A DNA stretch of 64,000 nt from Thermocrispum agreste DSM 44070 (GCF_000427905.1 NZ_ATYX01000008.1:218840-282839), one strand, 5' to 3'; shown: positions 7,947 through 17,129, counted from the stretch's first letter. Numbers and translations: made by a program. The notes: generated by a model from the letters alone, not told the origin.

Positions 7947-8557
7947 CCGACGATCCGCTCGAGGCGCGCGGAGGTGTGCGGCTGGAGCGGCTGGCCGGCC
8001 ATGGCCCGCTCCTCGACGTAACCGAGGTCGCCGTCGCCGATGATCCCGTACAGCCGCTTGGCCCCGGTGACCTGCTTGGCGGACACGGTGCGCATCACCG
8101 CGTCCGTGCCCATTTCCCACGACGTCTGGGTGCGGGGCTTGCCGTAGAAGACTTCGAGAATGCCGGTGCTGTGCGCCAGCAGCAGCTCGAACGAGCCGTC
8201 CGGCTGCGGCCGCCACCAGCCGGTCTCCCTGGCGGCCGTGTGCACCACGTTGCCGTCCGCGTCGAGCAGCCAGGACCGTGCCTCGTGGAAGAGGAACGGC
8301 CTGCCGTCGTGCGCGATGACGATCTGCTGGGCGAACGAGCGAGGGCCGTCCATGGTCGGGTAGTCGACCTGGCCCTCACCCCGCCAGACACCGACCAACG
8401 GCAGCAGCGGCTGGCACGCCTCGTGCAGTGGCGGCCCCTCGCGCAGGTTGGCCGTGTCCCCGTCGATGGGCAGGCCGTCCAGCTGCGGGATGTTCCGCCA
8501 CCGGGTCAGCTTGGCGCGCTCCGCGGCGGCTTGGATCGCTTCGTTGCCGTCGGACAT
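7943..8557 (-). CDS. Nitrobindin (heme-binding beta-barrel, FABP-like)
   Basis: A 204-residue member of the THAP4/nitrobindin family, a ten-stranded beta-barrel that binds ferric heme and handles nitric oxide or peroxynitrite. The LVGVWRGEGQVDYPT segment is the family signature, followed by strands such as ARSWLLDADGN and ETGWWRPQPDGSFELLL; a C-terminal region holds candidate heme-ligand histidines. The M. tuberculosis orthologue is Rv0813c, in the same position. The ATG at 8557 is chosen because upstream codons run into the small gene at 8569-8661. There is no good ribosome site, so it may be translated by coupling to that gene, 11 bases away. Confidence 0.93.
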   Translation of the reverse strand: MSDGNEAIQAAAERAKLTRWRNIPQLDGLPIDGDTANLREGPPLHEACQPLLPLVGVWRGEGQVDYPTMDGPRSFAQQIVIAHDGRPFLFHEARSWLLDADGNVVHTAARETGWWRPQPDGSFELLLAHSTGILEVFYGKPRTQTSWEMGTDAVMRTVSAKQVTGAKRLYGIIGDGDLGYVEERAMAGQPLQPHTSARLERIVG

Positions 8558-8568
8558 CGGTGCCGGCT

Positions 8569-8661
8569 TCAGTCCTGGTACAGCCGGTACACGACGTAGC
8601 CGGCGAACCACGTGACGGCCACGATGGCCAGGATCAGCAGCGAGGTGAACAGAATCTCCAC
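8569..8661 (-). CDS. 30-residue single-span membrane peptide
   Basis: Very short frame, GTG at 8661 to TGA at 8569, coding a peptide with one hydrophobic helix (ILFTSLLILAIVAVTW) and a short aromatic/basic tail ending YRLYQD. The start is supported by a leaderless promoter, TAGGAT exactly seven bases upstream, and the stop is only 11 bases before nitrobindin, so it is likely the first gene of that transcript. No homologue comes to mind. It could act as a membrane partner of nitrobindin or as a leader whose translation opens the downstream start. The reading is based on the promoter, spacing and hydrophobic pattern only. Confidence 0.6.
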   Translation of the reverse strand: MEILFTSLLILAIVAVTWFAGYVVYRLYQD

Positions 8662-8674
8662 GCTGCCGATCCTA
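8662..8674 (-). promoter_or_regulatory. Leaderless -10 before the 30-residue gene
   Basis: On the minus strand TAGGAT is followed by seven bases and the GTG at 8661. It lies directly after the stop of the CAP gene upstream. Confidence 0.6.
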
Positions 8675-8676
8675 GG

Positions 8677-9525
8677 TCAGTAGCCGAACACCTGCGTCCA
8701 CACCCAGCCGTCTTTGCTCAATCCCACACCGATGGTGCGCAGATCGCAGTTGAGGATGTTCGCCCGGTGCCTGTCGGATGCCATCCAGCCGCGCACCACG
8801 CTCTGCGCGCTGCGGTGGTCCTTGGCGATGTTCTCCGCGCCCGGGTTGGGGTACTCCTCGGCCCTGGCCCGGTCGACGAACGAGGCACCCTCCGGGGTGG
8901 TGTGGTCGAAGTAGCCGCGTGCGACCATGTCCGCGCTGTGCTTGCGGGCGGCGCGCGCGAGCCGGTCGTCGACGGTCAGCGGCTGGCAGCCCGCGGCTGC
9001 CCGTTCCTTGTTCACCAGGTCCACGACGGCCTGCTCCTCGGGCAGCGGCGCGTCCGACGGCCGGGGGTCCTGGCTGGGCGGTGCCTGGCGCTCCTCCGCG
9101 GTGTCCGATCGGAGCGACCTGGCCGGTGCGGGGATCCGGACGGCCATGGCGGCGGTGTGGCCCGTGGCGCGCAAGTTCTCGAACACCTGCGCCAGCCAGG
9201 TCAGGTCGATGAAGCGCGGGAGTCGCCATTGCAGGGGAGCGTCGCCGGGCACCCTGACGGCGAGGGCGTGCCTGGTCCGTTCGGCCGGCTCGAAGTGCCG
9301 CCCGTCCACCGAATCGCGGTGCCGGTCCGGGCTCGATCCCGGGTGACGACCGTCCAGGACCTCCGGATGACGTCCGTCGTCATGGACGGAGACCGCCACC
9401 CGGTGGCCGGCCGCCGACGCGCCGGGGCAGTCGGCGGCGTACGCGACGCCCGCTCCCGCACCGCCGAGCATGATCGCCATCAGTCCTGCTGCCACGTACT
9501 TCCGTCTCGCATGTGGATCGATCAT
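8677..9525 (-). CDS. Secreted CAP (SCP/PR-1) domain protein
   Basis: Exported 282-residue protein. The ATG at 9525 gives a classical signal peptide (MIDPHARRKYVAAG, hydrophobic core, cleavage after AYA). A His/Asp/Arg-rich, low-complexity stretch follows (about residues 45-95), then the C-terminal CAP domain: AVVDLVNKERAAAGCQPL, HSADMVARGYFDHTTPEG, GAENIAKDH, VVRGWMASDRHRANIL and the GVG-W-VFGY end. The His and Glu residues of the usual CAP cavity are present. Bacterial CAP proteins act outside the cell, often on the wall or in defence, but no reaction is established. The His-rich segment might bind metal (inference). Confidence 0.9.
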   Translation of the reverse strand: MIDPHARRKYVAAGLMAIMLGGAGAGVAYAADCPGASAAGHRVAVSVHDDGRHPEVLDGRHPGSSPDRHRDSVDGRHFEPAERTRHALAVRVPGDAPLQWRLPRFIDLTWLAQVFENLRATGHTAAMAVRIPAPARSLRSDTAEERQAPPSQDPRPSDAPLPEEQAVVDLVNKERAAAGCQPLTVDDRLARAARKHSADMVARGYFDHTTPEGASFVDRARAEEYPNPGAENIAKDHRSAQSVVRGWMASDRHRANILNCDLRTIGVGLSKDGWVWTQVFGY

Positions 9526-9678
9526 GGGTGCGATGGTGCGTCGCGAAGGGCACCGGCGAACGATCACGACGAAGCGGTGACGAGCGCAGGAGCACACAGT
9601 CGACCCGCAGGGACATTTCCCGTCCGCACGGTGATCCGGCGGACCGGTCGAATGCGTGTAGGAGTCTGTTGCGCCCGG

Positions 9679-10995
9679 TCAGACCCGGACCCGTGCCGTG
9701 GCCGCTGCGACGTCGGCCTGCGCCTGTTGACGGTCGACGCGGGTCGGCTCCCCTTCCGCGACCACCAGCTCACCGGCCACCCAGACGTCGCTGACCCGCC
9801 GCGAGCCCGCCGCCCAGACCAGGTTGGCCAGCAGCTGCTCATCCGGCACGTCGATGCCTGCCGCGAACGCCGGGTCGTCCGGGTCGATGTGCACCAGGTC
9901 GGCCCACCGGCCGGTTGCGATCGCGCCGATGTCGTCCCGGCCGAGCGCGGCGGCACCGCCCCTGGTGGCCAGCAGCAGCGCGGCATCCGCGGGCAGGGCG
10001 GTGGAGTCCTCGGTGGCCAGCCGGGACAGGAACGCGGCCAGCTGCATCTCGTGCCACAGGTCGAGGTCGTCGTTGGACGCCGGCCCGTCGGTGCCCAGCC
10101 CCACCCGGACGCCCGCTCTCCGCAGGTCGGCCAGCCGGGCGATGCCGGAGGCGAGCTTGGCGTTCGACCCGGGGCAGTGCGCCACGCCGGTCCCCCGCTC
10201 GGCGAACAACGCGATGTCGTCGTCGTCCAGATGGACGCAGTGCGCGGCCAGCACCCGGCCGTCGAGCATGCCCAGCTTGTCCAGCAGGCGCGGCACCGAG
10301 CCGTGCTCGGCCCGCTGCTCGGTGTCCTCGTTGCGGGCTTCGGCCACGTGGATCTGCACCAGGGCGTCGCGCTGCCGCGCCGACTCGGTGACCAACCGCA
10401 GCGCCTCCTCCGGCAGCAGGTAGGCCGAGTGGGCGCCGTAGCTGAGCTCGACGCGGTCGTGCGGGCCGAACCGCAGCCCGTCGCTGTCGATCCACTTGCC
10501 GACCTCGTCCACCACCGGCCGCCACGGTAGGCCCGGCAGGTCGATGATCGACACCCCGAGCACCACGCGGGCTCCGGTGGCCAGCACGGCCTCGGCGATC
10601 TGTTCGGCGTGGAAGTACATCTCGGCGCTGGTCGTCACGCCGTACCGGAGCATCTCCACCGAGCCGAGCACCATGCCTGCCCGCACGTCCTCCGGCCGCA
10701 TCCTGGCTTCGGCCGGGAAGATCACCTCGTGCAGCCAGCGCAGCAGCGGCAGGTCGCCGCCCATGCCGCGGAGCACGGTCATCGGGCTGTGCGCATGCGT
10801 GTTGATCAGCCCGGGCAGCAGGATCCCGCTGAGCCTGCTGACCGGCACACCGGGGTCGAGCGCGGGCGCATCGGCAGCAGGGCCGCAGTAGCCGATCCGG
10901 CCGTCCGCGGTGATGTCGACGGCGGCATCCCGCACGACGCTGCACTCCGGGTCACAGGGCAGCAGCACGGGCGCGGTGAGACGACGAGCAACCAT
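9679..10995 (-). CDS. Amidohydrolase, MTA/SAH deaminase type
   Basis: Cytosolic metal-dependent deaminase of 438 residues in the TRZ/ATZ branch of the amidohydrolase superfamily. Seen are the metal site NTHAHSPM (H67, H69), HVAEARNED, AAHCVHL and the catalytic Asp in LGTDGPASNDDLDLWHEM. These fit 5-methylthioadenosine/S-adenosylhomocysteine deaminases; guanine or chlorotriazine deaminases are close alternatives and the substrate cannot be decided from sequence. The start ATG is supported by a leaderless TAGGAT box seven bases upstream. It stands alone between CAP and trmB. Confidence 0.88.
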   Translation of the reverse strand: MVARRLTAPVLLPCDPECSVVRDAAVDITADGRIGYCGPAADAPALDPGVPVSRLSGILLPGLINTHAHSPMTVLRGMGGDLPLLRWLHEVIFPAEARMRPEDVRAGMVLGSVEMLRYGVTTSAEMYFHAEQIAEAVLATGARVVLGVSIIDLPGLPWRPVVDEVGKWIDSDGLRFGPHDRVELSYGAHSAYLLPEEALRLVTESARQRDALVQIHVAEARNEDTEQRAEHGSVPRLLDKLGMLDGRVLAAHCVHLDDDDIALFAERGTGVAHCPGSNAKLASGIARLADLRRAGVRVGLGTDGPASNDDLDLWHEMQLAAFLSRLATEDSTALPADAALLLATRGGAAALGRDDIGAIATGRWADLVHIDPDDPAFAAGIDVPDEQLLANLVWAAGSRRVSDVWVAGELVVAEGEPTRVDRQQAQADVAAATARVRV

Positions 10996-11008
10996 GACCG
11001 CGATCCTA
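10996..11008 (-). promoter_or_regulatory. Leaderless -10 of amidohydrolase gene
   Basis: Minus-strand TAGGAT (11003-11008) lies seven bases before the ATG at 10995. Confidence 0.6.
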
Positions 11009-11159
11009 GGCCGCCCGCCGAGCGAGCCGGATTCCCGAGCCCGCCAGGTGTGGGCCGTCGCTCGTCACCGGGACCGATCGGCGGCAGTGGTCGATCGGTT
11101 CGCCGCATCGCCCGGGCATCCACCGGGGACGAACGAAGGATGCGGGCACCCGCCTGGCG

Positions 11160-11978
11160 TCAGTTCGACGCCTCGGCGCGCACGTCGGCGGCGGCACCGC
11201 CATCACCGGCAGGTAGGCCGCCCCCTTCGGTTCCGGCCCGCTCCCCGCCGGCCGGCCCGTCGTCATCGGACGCCTCGGCGACCCGCTCGAAGATGAGGTC
11301 GCGGGACACCCGGCCTTCCCGCTCCGCCCGGGCTTCGAACTTGGTCACCGGCCGCCACTCCGGCCGCGGCGCCCACCCCTCGCCGGGATATCGGTTGCGC
11401 AGCAGCGGCTCGTTCGAGCAGACCTCGAGCATCTGCTCCGCGTAGTTCTCCCAGTCGGTGGCCAGGTGCAGCGTGCCGCCCGGCACGAGCCGTTCGGCCA
11501 CCAGGCGCACGAACGGCGGTTGGATCAGCCGCCGCTTGTGGTGCCGCTTCTTCGGCCACGGGTCCGGGTAGAAGATGCGCACGCCGTGCAGCGAGCCGGG
11601 CGCGATGTGGTGCTTCAGCAGTTCGACCGCGTCACCGTGGATCAACCGGAGGTTGGTCAGCGCCAGCCGGTCCGCGCGCAGCATCAGCTGACCGAGGCCC
11701 GCCTCGTAGACCTCGACGGCGACGTAGTTCAGCTCCGGCGCGGCATGCGCCAGCTGCGCGGTGGTCTCCCCCATGCCGGAGCCGATCTCCAGCATCACCG
11801 GGGCCTCGCGGCCGAACCAGGCGGCGAAATCGAGCGGGCCCTCCGGCAGATCGTGCACCGAGCGGCCGTAGAACGGCCACCGTTCGTCCCATGCCCGTTG
11901 CTGGCCGACCGTCATCCGGCCGCCGCGCCGCACATAGCTGACCACGCTGCGCATGCGGGGTTGCTGCTCACTACGCAC
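11160..11978 (-). CDS. trmB: tRNA (guanine-N7-)-methyltransferase
   Basis: SAM-dependent enzyme that makes m7G46 in the variable loop of tRNA. The 272 residues include the actinobacterial opening MTVGQQRAWDERWP, the SAM loop LEIGSGMGETT, the VEVYEAGLG acidic ribose site and the catalytic/tRNA-binding FYPDPWPKKRHHKRR. The C-terminal 30 residues are a Gly/Ala/Glu-rich tail beyond the fold. The GTG at 11978 is chosen because a TAGGGT -10 box lies eight bases upstream (leaderless) and it gives the usual basic MRSVVSYVRRGGR lead-in. Confidence 0.95.
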   Translation of the reverse strand: MRSEQQPRMRSVVSYVRRGGRMTVGQQRAWDERWPFYGRSVHDLPEGPLDFAAWFGREAPVMLEIGSGMGETTAQLAHAAPELNYVAVEVYEAGLGQLMLRADRLALTNLRLIHGDAVELLKHHIAPGSLHGVRIFYPDPWPKKRHHKRRLIQPPFVRLVAERLVPGGTLHLATDWENYAEQMLEVCSNEPLLRNRYPGEGWAPRPEWRPVTKFEARAEREGRVSRDLIFERVAEASDDDGPAGGERAGTEGGGLPAGDGGAAADVRAEASN

Positions 11979-11992
11979 GGGAATCGACCCTA
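11979..11992 (-). promoter_or_regulatory. Leaderless -10 of trmB
   Basis: Minus-strand TAGGGT (11987-11992) lies eight bases before the GTG at 11978; it decides the start. Confidence 0.55.
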
Positions 11993-12201
11993 CTGAGCGC
12001 GCCCGCCGCGGCGCTGACCAGGGCTTGCCGGCACCGTCGGCGGCTGGCACGGCGATGCCGCCCGGCCCGACCGTACGGCGGGTGCGGACGCGAGGGAAAG
12101 GGGATCCGCCTTCCGGGGGGGGCTCGCGCCGGACGCTGCTGCGGTGATCCCCTGGGAGGACGGTGCGCTGACCCTCGGTGCGAGGACAACCCGAGGGGTG
12201 C

Positions 12202-12792
12202 TCAGCGCAAAGCTTCGATGTTGCCCAGCTGGGCGCGCAGCCCGGCAAGGCCCTCGATGGCGATCGGTTCCGGGGTGGGGCCGCTGTGCGCAGGCAGCAC
12301 GTCGATCCAGCCGTCGTGCCGGTCGGTCAGCAGCAACGTGGTGGGCACCCGGTAGCCGGACGGGCCGTGCTCGGACGGCACGAACTCCCAGTACCCGGAT
12401 TCCCCGTCGGCCGCCCACGGCACGAACTCCCAGCCGGTGCGGGGCTGCAGCAGCTGCGCCACCCGGTCCTCGATGCGGAACGCGGTCACCCGGGAATCGA
12501 TCGCCCCGCGGTGCAGCGCGCGCAGCCACCACGGCGCGGGCACGCTGCTTGCGGCATCCCCGGCCGCCCGGCACGCCTGCCGGTACAGCGCGAGCACCTC
12601 GGTCTGCGGGGCGCGGTGCAAGAAGGCGCGGCGGATTCCCGCTGGGGTCGTAGCACTGGCCGCACTGCTCGGTACTTCGACTGCCTGAAGCCATTGCAGT
12701 GCCGCGGTCGGCTCCACGTGCAGTCGTGGGTCGGAAAATTCTTTGCTGTCTGTCTCAGCAGGCGGCAATCGGGACACCTCCAGCGGGCTCAT
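12202..12792 (-). CDS. Hypothetical protein
   Basis: A 196-residue soluble protein starting MSPLEVSRLPPAETD. It has aromatic-rich segments (APWWLRALHR, GWEFVPWAADGESGYWEFVP) and a C-terminal leucine-rich helix. No signal peptide, membrane span or motif is recognised. The ATG at 12792 is the most plausible start; the reading frame is open further upstream but there without a good codon pattern. It is divergent from the dynamin operon across 215 bases, so the two could share a regulatory region. Confidence 0.7.
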   Translation of the reverse strand: MSPLEVSRLPPAETDSKEFSDPRLHVEPTAALQWLQAVEVPSSAASATTPAGIRRAFLHRAPQTEVLALYRQACRAAGDAASSVPAPWWLRALHRGAIDSRVTAFRIEDRVAQLLQPRTGWEFVPWAADGESGYWEFVPSEHGPSGYRVPTTLLLTDRHDGWIDVLPAHSGPTPEPIAIEGLAGLRAQLGNIEALR

Positions 12793-13007
12793 GTCACGCC
12801 CGTAAGTCCATTTGACCTGGTCAGAGGCGGTACAGCCGCACTTCGTGAGAGGTATCACAGACGCTTTACGCAGACTTAACACCACTCGCGCGCGGCGCGC
12901 CCCCCTACCGCTGTCGGGCCGACCCGTTAATCAGTTACCGGGACACATGGCATGCTGCTGTCTGGCAGGCGCCCAGCCACGGTCGAACGGGATGGGGGAC
13001 ACCACAC

Positions 13008-14579
13008 GTGATGGAGCAGGGCACCCTCGCAGGGCCGCTGTCGACGTCGGTGGCGAACCTGTGCAGGCGGCTGCAGCCGCAGGTCGGGCCGCGCACTGCC
13101 GCCGGCTTCACCGAGGTGTTGCGCAGGCTGGGAGCTCCGCTGCAGGTCGCCGTGGCCGGCCGGATCAAGTCGGGCAAGTCGACGCTGGTCAACGCGCTGA
13201 TCGGGCGCCGGGTGGCACCGACGGACGTAGGCGAGTGCACCCGTCTGGTCACCCGCTTCCAGTACGGCACGGTGGACCGCATCGAAGTGGTGATGCGGGA
13301 CGGCAGCAAGGAGGTCCTGCCGTTCTCCTCCGACGGGATGATCCCGTCCACGTTGGGCATCGACGTCGAGAAGGTCTCGCACATCGAGGCGTACTTGACC
13401 AACGCCGTGCTCCAGGACATGACCGTCATCGACACCCCGGGGCTGGGGTCGCTCGATGCCGCGTCGGTGCGCAGGACGGAGAACCTGCTGGGAGCCACGG
13501 GCAAGCACCGCAGGCCCGGCGACGACGAGGACGATGCCGAGCCCGCCGTCACCGAGCTGGACGACGTGTCCCGGCACGCCGTCGCGGGAGCCGAGGCGGT
13601 GCTGTACGTGGTGACCCAGAGCGTGCGCGCCGACGACCAGCAGGCTTTGGCCGCCTTCACCGCGGCGACCGCATCCAGGGAGGCCGGGCCGGTGAACGCC
13701 ATCGCGGTGTTGAACAAGGCCGACACCATCGCGGCCGAGTCCGTCGCAGGAGCCGACGGCGACGTGTGGAAGGCGGCGTCGATCCTGGCCGAGCGGCAGG
13801 CCGCCACGCTCAAGCCCCGGGTGGCCGACGTCCTGCCGGTGATCGGACTGCTCGCCGAATCGGCCGAAACGGGCGTGTTCACCTCCACCGACGCCGACGC
13901 CCTGCGCGAGCTGGCCGAGCTGCCCGACGACGTGCTCGAGACGATGCTGCTGTCGGCGGACATGTTCACGTCGTGGGAGTGCGACGTCTCGGCGAGCACC
14001 CGCGCGCGGCTGCTGGAACGGCTGGACCTGTACGGGATCCGGGCCAGTGTCCGGGCCATCCGGGCGAATCCGTCGATCACCGCAGGTGGACTGCGGCGCA
14101 CGATCCTGGACGCGTCCGGGCTGGACGCGGTCCGGGCCCGGCTGAACACCGTGTTCGCCGCGCGCGCCGACGGCATCAAGGCGGCCGCCGCGCTGGCGTC
14201 GATCACCGCGCTCGCGCATGCCGCGGAGGACCCGACCGAGCGAGCGAAGGTGCGGGACGCGATCGAGGTGCTGCTGGCCAAACCGGAAGCCCACCAGCTC
14301 CGCCTGCTCGAGGCGCTGACGCTCATCACCAGCGGCGCCGTGGACCTGCCGCCCGATCTCACCGAGGAGGTGCTGCGCGTCGGCAGCAACGCGGACGTAC
14401 GCCAGCAGCTGGGCATGCCGGACGCGGACCGGGCCGCGCTGGCCGAGCGTGCCCTGGAACGGGCGGGCTGGTGGCGGTCGTTCGCCTCGTTCGGCGCCAC
14501 GCCCGCGCAGAGCCGAGTAGCGCACGTGGTGCATCGCGCGTACTTCCTGATTTGGCAGCAGCTGCGCGAAGGCAAGTGA
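13008..14579 (+). CDS. Dynamin-like GTPase (IniC-like)
   Basis: Bacterial dynamin-family GTPase of 523 residues. The GTPase motifs are clear: G1 GRIKSGKSTLVNALIG near residue 50, G2 threonine in CTRLVT, G3 DTPGLGS and G4 NKAD. The remainder is helical, with no obvious membrane segment, resembling mycobacterial IniC. Such proteins remodel or protect membranes; IniA/IniC respond to cell-wall stress. GGGGGA lies eight bases before the GTG (an ATG follows as the next codon). It is the first gene of a three-gene unit with a GrpE-like protein and a second dynamin, which suggests the two GTPases act as a pair. Confidence 0.92.
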   Translation: MMEQGTLAGPLSTSVANLCRRLQPQVGPRTAAGFTEVLRRLGAPLQVAVAGRIKSGKSTLVNALIGRRVAPTDVGECTRLVTRFQYGTVDRIEVVMRDGSKEVLPFSSDGMIPSTLGIDVEKVSHIEAYLTNAVLQDMTVIDTPGLGSLDAASVRRTENLLGATGKHRRPGDDEDDAEPAVTELDDVSRHAVAGAEAVLYVVTQSVRADDQQALAAFTAATASREAGPVNAIAVLNKADTIAAESVAGADGDVWKAASILAERQAATLKPRVADVLPVIGLLAESAETGVFTSTDADALRELAELPDDVLETMLLSADMFTSWECDVSASTRARLLERLDLYGIRASVRAIRANPSITAGGLRRTILDASGLDAVRARLNTVFAARADGIKAAAALASITALAHAAEDPTERAKVRDAIEVLLAKPEAHQLRLLEALTLITSGAVDLPPDLTEEVLRVGSNADVRQQLGMPDADRAALAERALERAGWWRSFASFGATPAQSRVAHVVHRAYFLIWQQLREGK

Positions 14580-14589
14580 GGAGGGGGCC

Positions 14590-15258
14590 ATGGCCTGGTT
14601 CGGTAGGAAGCGCGACACCGTCGAACACGACGACGTAGCCGGAGACGACAGCCCGACCGGGCAGATCGCCGCGCAGGTGATCAGCAACGCCGATGCGGCT
14701 GCGCAAGCGGCCTCAGACGCGCCTGCCGGGCAAGCGGTGCCGGAGCATGCCACCCAGGTGACACCGGTGCCGAACGCGGCCGAGACGGCACCGGCCGAAA
14801 GCGCCGCGAACGTGGCACCGGCGGAACACGCCAGCCACGCCGCACCGGCGGAACACGCAGGCCACGCGGCATCGCCGGAACACGCCACCCACGCCGCGCC
14901 GGCGGAGCAAGGCACTCCGGCCGCCGACACCGCGCAGAACGCGGAGATCGACCGCCTCCGAGCGGAGCGAGCCGAGCTCATCAGGCTGTGCCTGTACGCG
15001 CTGGACCGGGCGCGCAGCGGCGGTGTGGTGGAACGGCTGGAGGAGGGCCTGGCCGGCGTCGGGGTGACCGCGCTGCGGCCGGACGGCGAGAAGTTCGATC
15101 CCGCCGTGCACGAAGCGGGCGGCACGGTCCCGACCACTGATCCGGACCTGGACGGCACCATCGCCGAGACCGAGCTGGTCGGCTTCCGCGACGGCGACAA
15201 GGTGCTGCGCGCCCCGATCGTCACGGTGTACTCGGTGAAAGCGGGAGAGACCGGATGA
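14590..15258 (+). CDS. GrpE-like protein between two dynamins
   Basis: A 222-residue protein: N-terminal 110 residues are Ala/Pro/Glu/His-rich with repeated PAEHA(S/G/T)HA-type units, then a helix and a C-terminal GrpE-like beta domain (GVTALRPDGEKFDPAVHEA, then ETELVGFRDGDKVLRAPIVTVY). GrpE is the nucleotide exchange factor of Hsp70/DnaK, but this is not the housekeeping copy: the long coiled coil is short and no dnaK/dnaJ stands nearby. Position inside a dynamin pair suggests a dedicated Hsp70-type partner encoded elsewhere, or a scaffold role for the fold. AGGAGG precedes the ATG; the stop overlaps the next start (ATGA). Confidence 0.85.
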   Translation: MAWFGRKRDTVEHDDVAGDDSPTGQIAAQVISNADAAAQAASDAPAGQAVPEHATQVTPVPNAAETAPAESAANVAPAEHASHAAPAEHAGHAASPEHATHAAPAEQGTPAADTAQNAEIDRLRAERAELIRLCLYALDRARSGGVVERLEEGLAGVGVTALRPDGEKFDPAVHEAGGTVPTTDPDLDGTIAETELVGFRDGDKVLRAPIVTVYSVKAGETG

Positions 15259-17129
15259 CGATCCCGGATTTCCTGGCCGCCAAGGTCAAGGACGCGCTTC
15301 CGGACGCGCTGCGCAAGACCACCGACACGCTGCTGGGCAAGCTCAGGGAGATCGACCCGGAAGCCGCCACCTGGGTCGCCGGCGTGCGGAGCAAGCAGGA
15401 GACCAAGCCGTCCGTCGTGGTCGTCGGGGAGACCAAGCGGGGCAAGAGCTCCCTGATCAACGCGCTGCTCGCCATGCCGGGCCTGTCTCCGGTGGACGCC
15501 GACGTGGCGACCGCGACCTATCTGATCTTCGACCACGCCGACGACTGGCGGGCGCAGGCGTGCTACCCGGGACGGCAGCCGGTGCCGTTCGAGCTTGCCG
15601 AGCTGCCCATGTGGACCTCGGCCGCCCACGAGCTCCCGGCGAGCCAGACCCCACCGCGCTACGTGGAGGTCGCCGGCCCGTGCCCGTTGTTGCAGCGCAT
15701 CTGCGTGGTGGACACCCCGGGGGTCGGCGGCCTGGATTCCCAGCATGGTGAGCTCGCCCTGGAGGCGGCGTCGTCGGCCACCGCGCTGCTGTTCGTCGTC
15801 GACGCCTCGGCGCCGCTGACCTCCAGCGAGCTGCACTTCCTGACAAAGATGAGTGACAGCGTGGAGACGGTGCTGTTCGCGCTGTCCAAGGTGGACGCCT
15901 TCCGCGGCTGGGAGCAGATCAGGGACGCCAATCGCGAGCTGTTGCGGCAGCACGCGCCCCGGTTCGCCGACGCGGAGTTCCACCCCGTCTCGGCGCGCCT
16001 GTTCGAGATGGCGGGCAAGGCGCCCAACGAGCAGGCGGCGGCCATGCTGCGGGAGAAGTCCGGGATCATCGCGTTGCAGGAAGTGCTGCAGGAGCAGCTG
16101 ATCGGCAAGGCGGAACTGCTCACCGGCGCCAACACCATGCGCACGCTGATCACGGCGTTCGACGAGCAGGAAGCGAAGCTGCAGGCCGAGCGGCGCACGC
16201 TCACCTCCGGCGAGTCCGAAGCCGATGCGCTGCGCGCCAGGCGGGACGAGCTGAACGCGGAACGCAAGTCCTCCACCCGCGGCTGGGTGCTGAAGCTGCG
16301 CAGCGAGGTGCAGCACGCCCGGGTCGACCTCAACCACGAGGTCGCCCGGCAGATGCGGGACGTGCAGGCCTGGTTCCGGCATCAGATCGACGGGGCCGAC
16401 GCGGACCGCCTCGAGCAGCTGCCCGCCGAGGTCGACTCGGCGCTGCAGGTGGTCTCGGCCCGGCTGACCGCGCTGCTGTCGCAGCGGCTGAACGAGGTGG
16501 CGGGCAACGTGCTCGCCGAACTGTTCACACCGGAGGAGCTGCAGCAGTTCCGGGCTCAGGTGGCTCGCACCGGCCGCCCGCACGTGGTCATCCGGCCCCC
16601 GGACCGCAAACCGTCCACGGCCGAGGACAAGCTGATGATCGGCATGGGCGCCTACATGGGGATCGGCGCCAGCAGCATGGGGCTGAGCCTGGCCACGGGT
16701 GGCGCGGTCACCCTCGCCACGGCGGGCCTGGTGGCCGCGCCGGTGCTGGCGATCGGCCTCGGGGCCGGCTGGTGGATCGGCCGGACCCGCAGACACGCGG
16801 CGAACAAACAGCACGTCAAGACGTGGCTGGCCGACGCCATCGCCGACGCCCGCTCCACGATGGATCAGCTGGTGCAGGAACAGATCATCGAGGCGGAACA
16901 CCAGCTGCACATGGCGCTGGACGAGGCGCTGAGCAAACGGGTGGAGGCGATCGAGGCCGAGCTGGCCAAGGTCGACGAGGCGCTGAAGATGACTGCGGTG
17001 GAGAAGTCCAAGAAGCTCGGCGCCGTCGGCAAGAAGCTGACGCTGGCCGGTGACGGACGGGCTCAGGCGGCGGCGATGCTGGAGAAAGTCCGTGCCCGGC
17101 TGGGGGGAAGCAGGGCGAGCAAGTTGTGA
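15255..17129 (+). CDS. Dynamin-like GTPase with membrane segment (IniA-like)
   Basis: A 624-residue dynamin-family protein. GTPase motifs: G1 GETKRGKSSLINALLA near residue 56, G3 DTPGVGGLD, G4 SKVD. Long helical stalk regions follow, and a glycine-rich hydrophobic stretch at about residues 460-510 (MGAYMGIGASSMG, then TLATAGLVAAPVLAIGLGAG) corresponds to the membrane paddle of IniA/BDLP-type proteins. A coiled-coil tail with many Lys/Glu ends the protein. Its ATG overlaps the GrpE-like stop, so the three are translated together. With the preceding IniC-like GTPase it probably forms a heteromeric membrane-remodelling machine (inference). Confidence 0.92.
   Translation: MTIPDFLAAKVKDALPDALRKTTDTLLGKLREIDPEAATWVAGVRSKQETKPSVVVVGETKRGKSSLINALLAMPGLSPVDADVATATYLIFDHADDWRAQACYPGRQPVPFELAELPMWTSAAHELPASQTPPRYVEVAGPCPLLQRICVVDTPGVGGLDSQHGELALEAASSATALLFVVDASAPLTSSELHFLTKMSDSVETVLFALSKVDAFRGWEQIRDANRELLRQHAPRFADAEFHPVSARLFEMAGKAPNEQAAAMLREKSGIIALQEVLQEQLIGKAELLTGANTMRTLITAFDEQEAKLQAERRTLTSGESEADALRARRDELNAERKSSTRGWVLKLRSEVQHARVDLNHEVARQMRDVQAWFRHQIDGADADRLEQLPAEVDSALQVVSARLTALLSQRLNEVAGNVLAELFTPEELQQFRAQVARTGRPHVVIRPPDRKPSTAEDKLMIGMGAYMGIGASSMGLSLATGGAVTLATAGLVAAPVLAIGLGAGWWIGRTRRHAANKQHVKTWLADAIADARSTMDQLVQEQIIEAEHQLHMALDEALSKRVEAIEAELAKVDEALKMTAVEKSKKLGAVGKKLTLAGDGRAQAAAMLEKVRARLGGSRASKL

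Noticed and set aside
12927-16910. Very long leftward open frame opposite the dynamin operon
   Set aside because: Antisense shadow typical of high-GC DNA; the plus-strand frames carry full GTPase and GrpE motifs with ribosome sites, and the shadow protein is Arg/Gly/His-rich without motifs.
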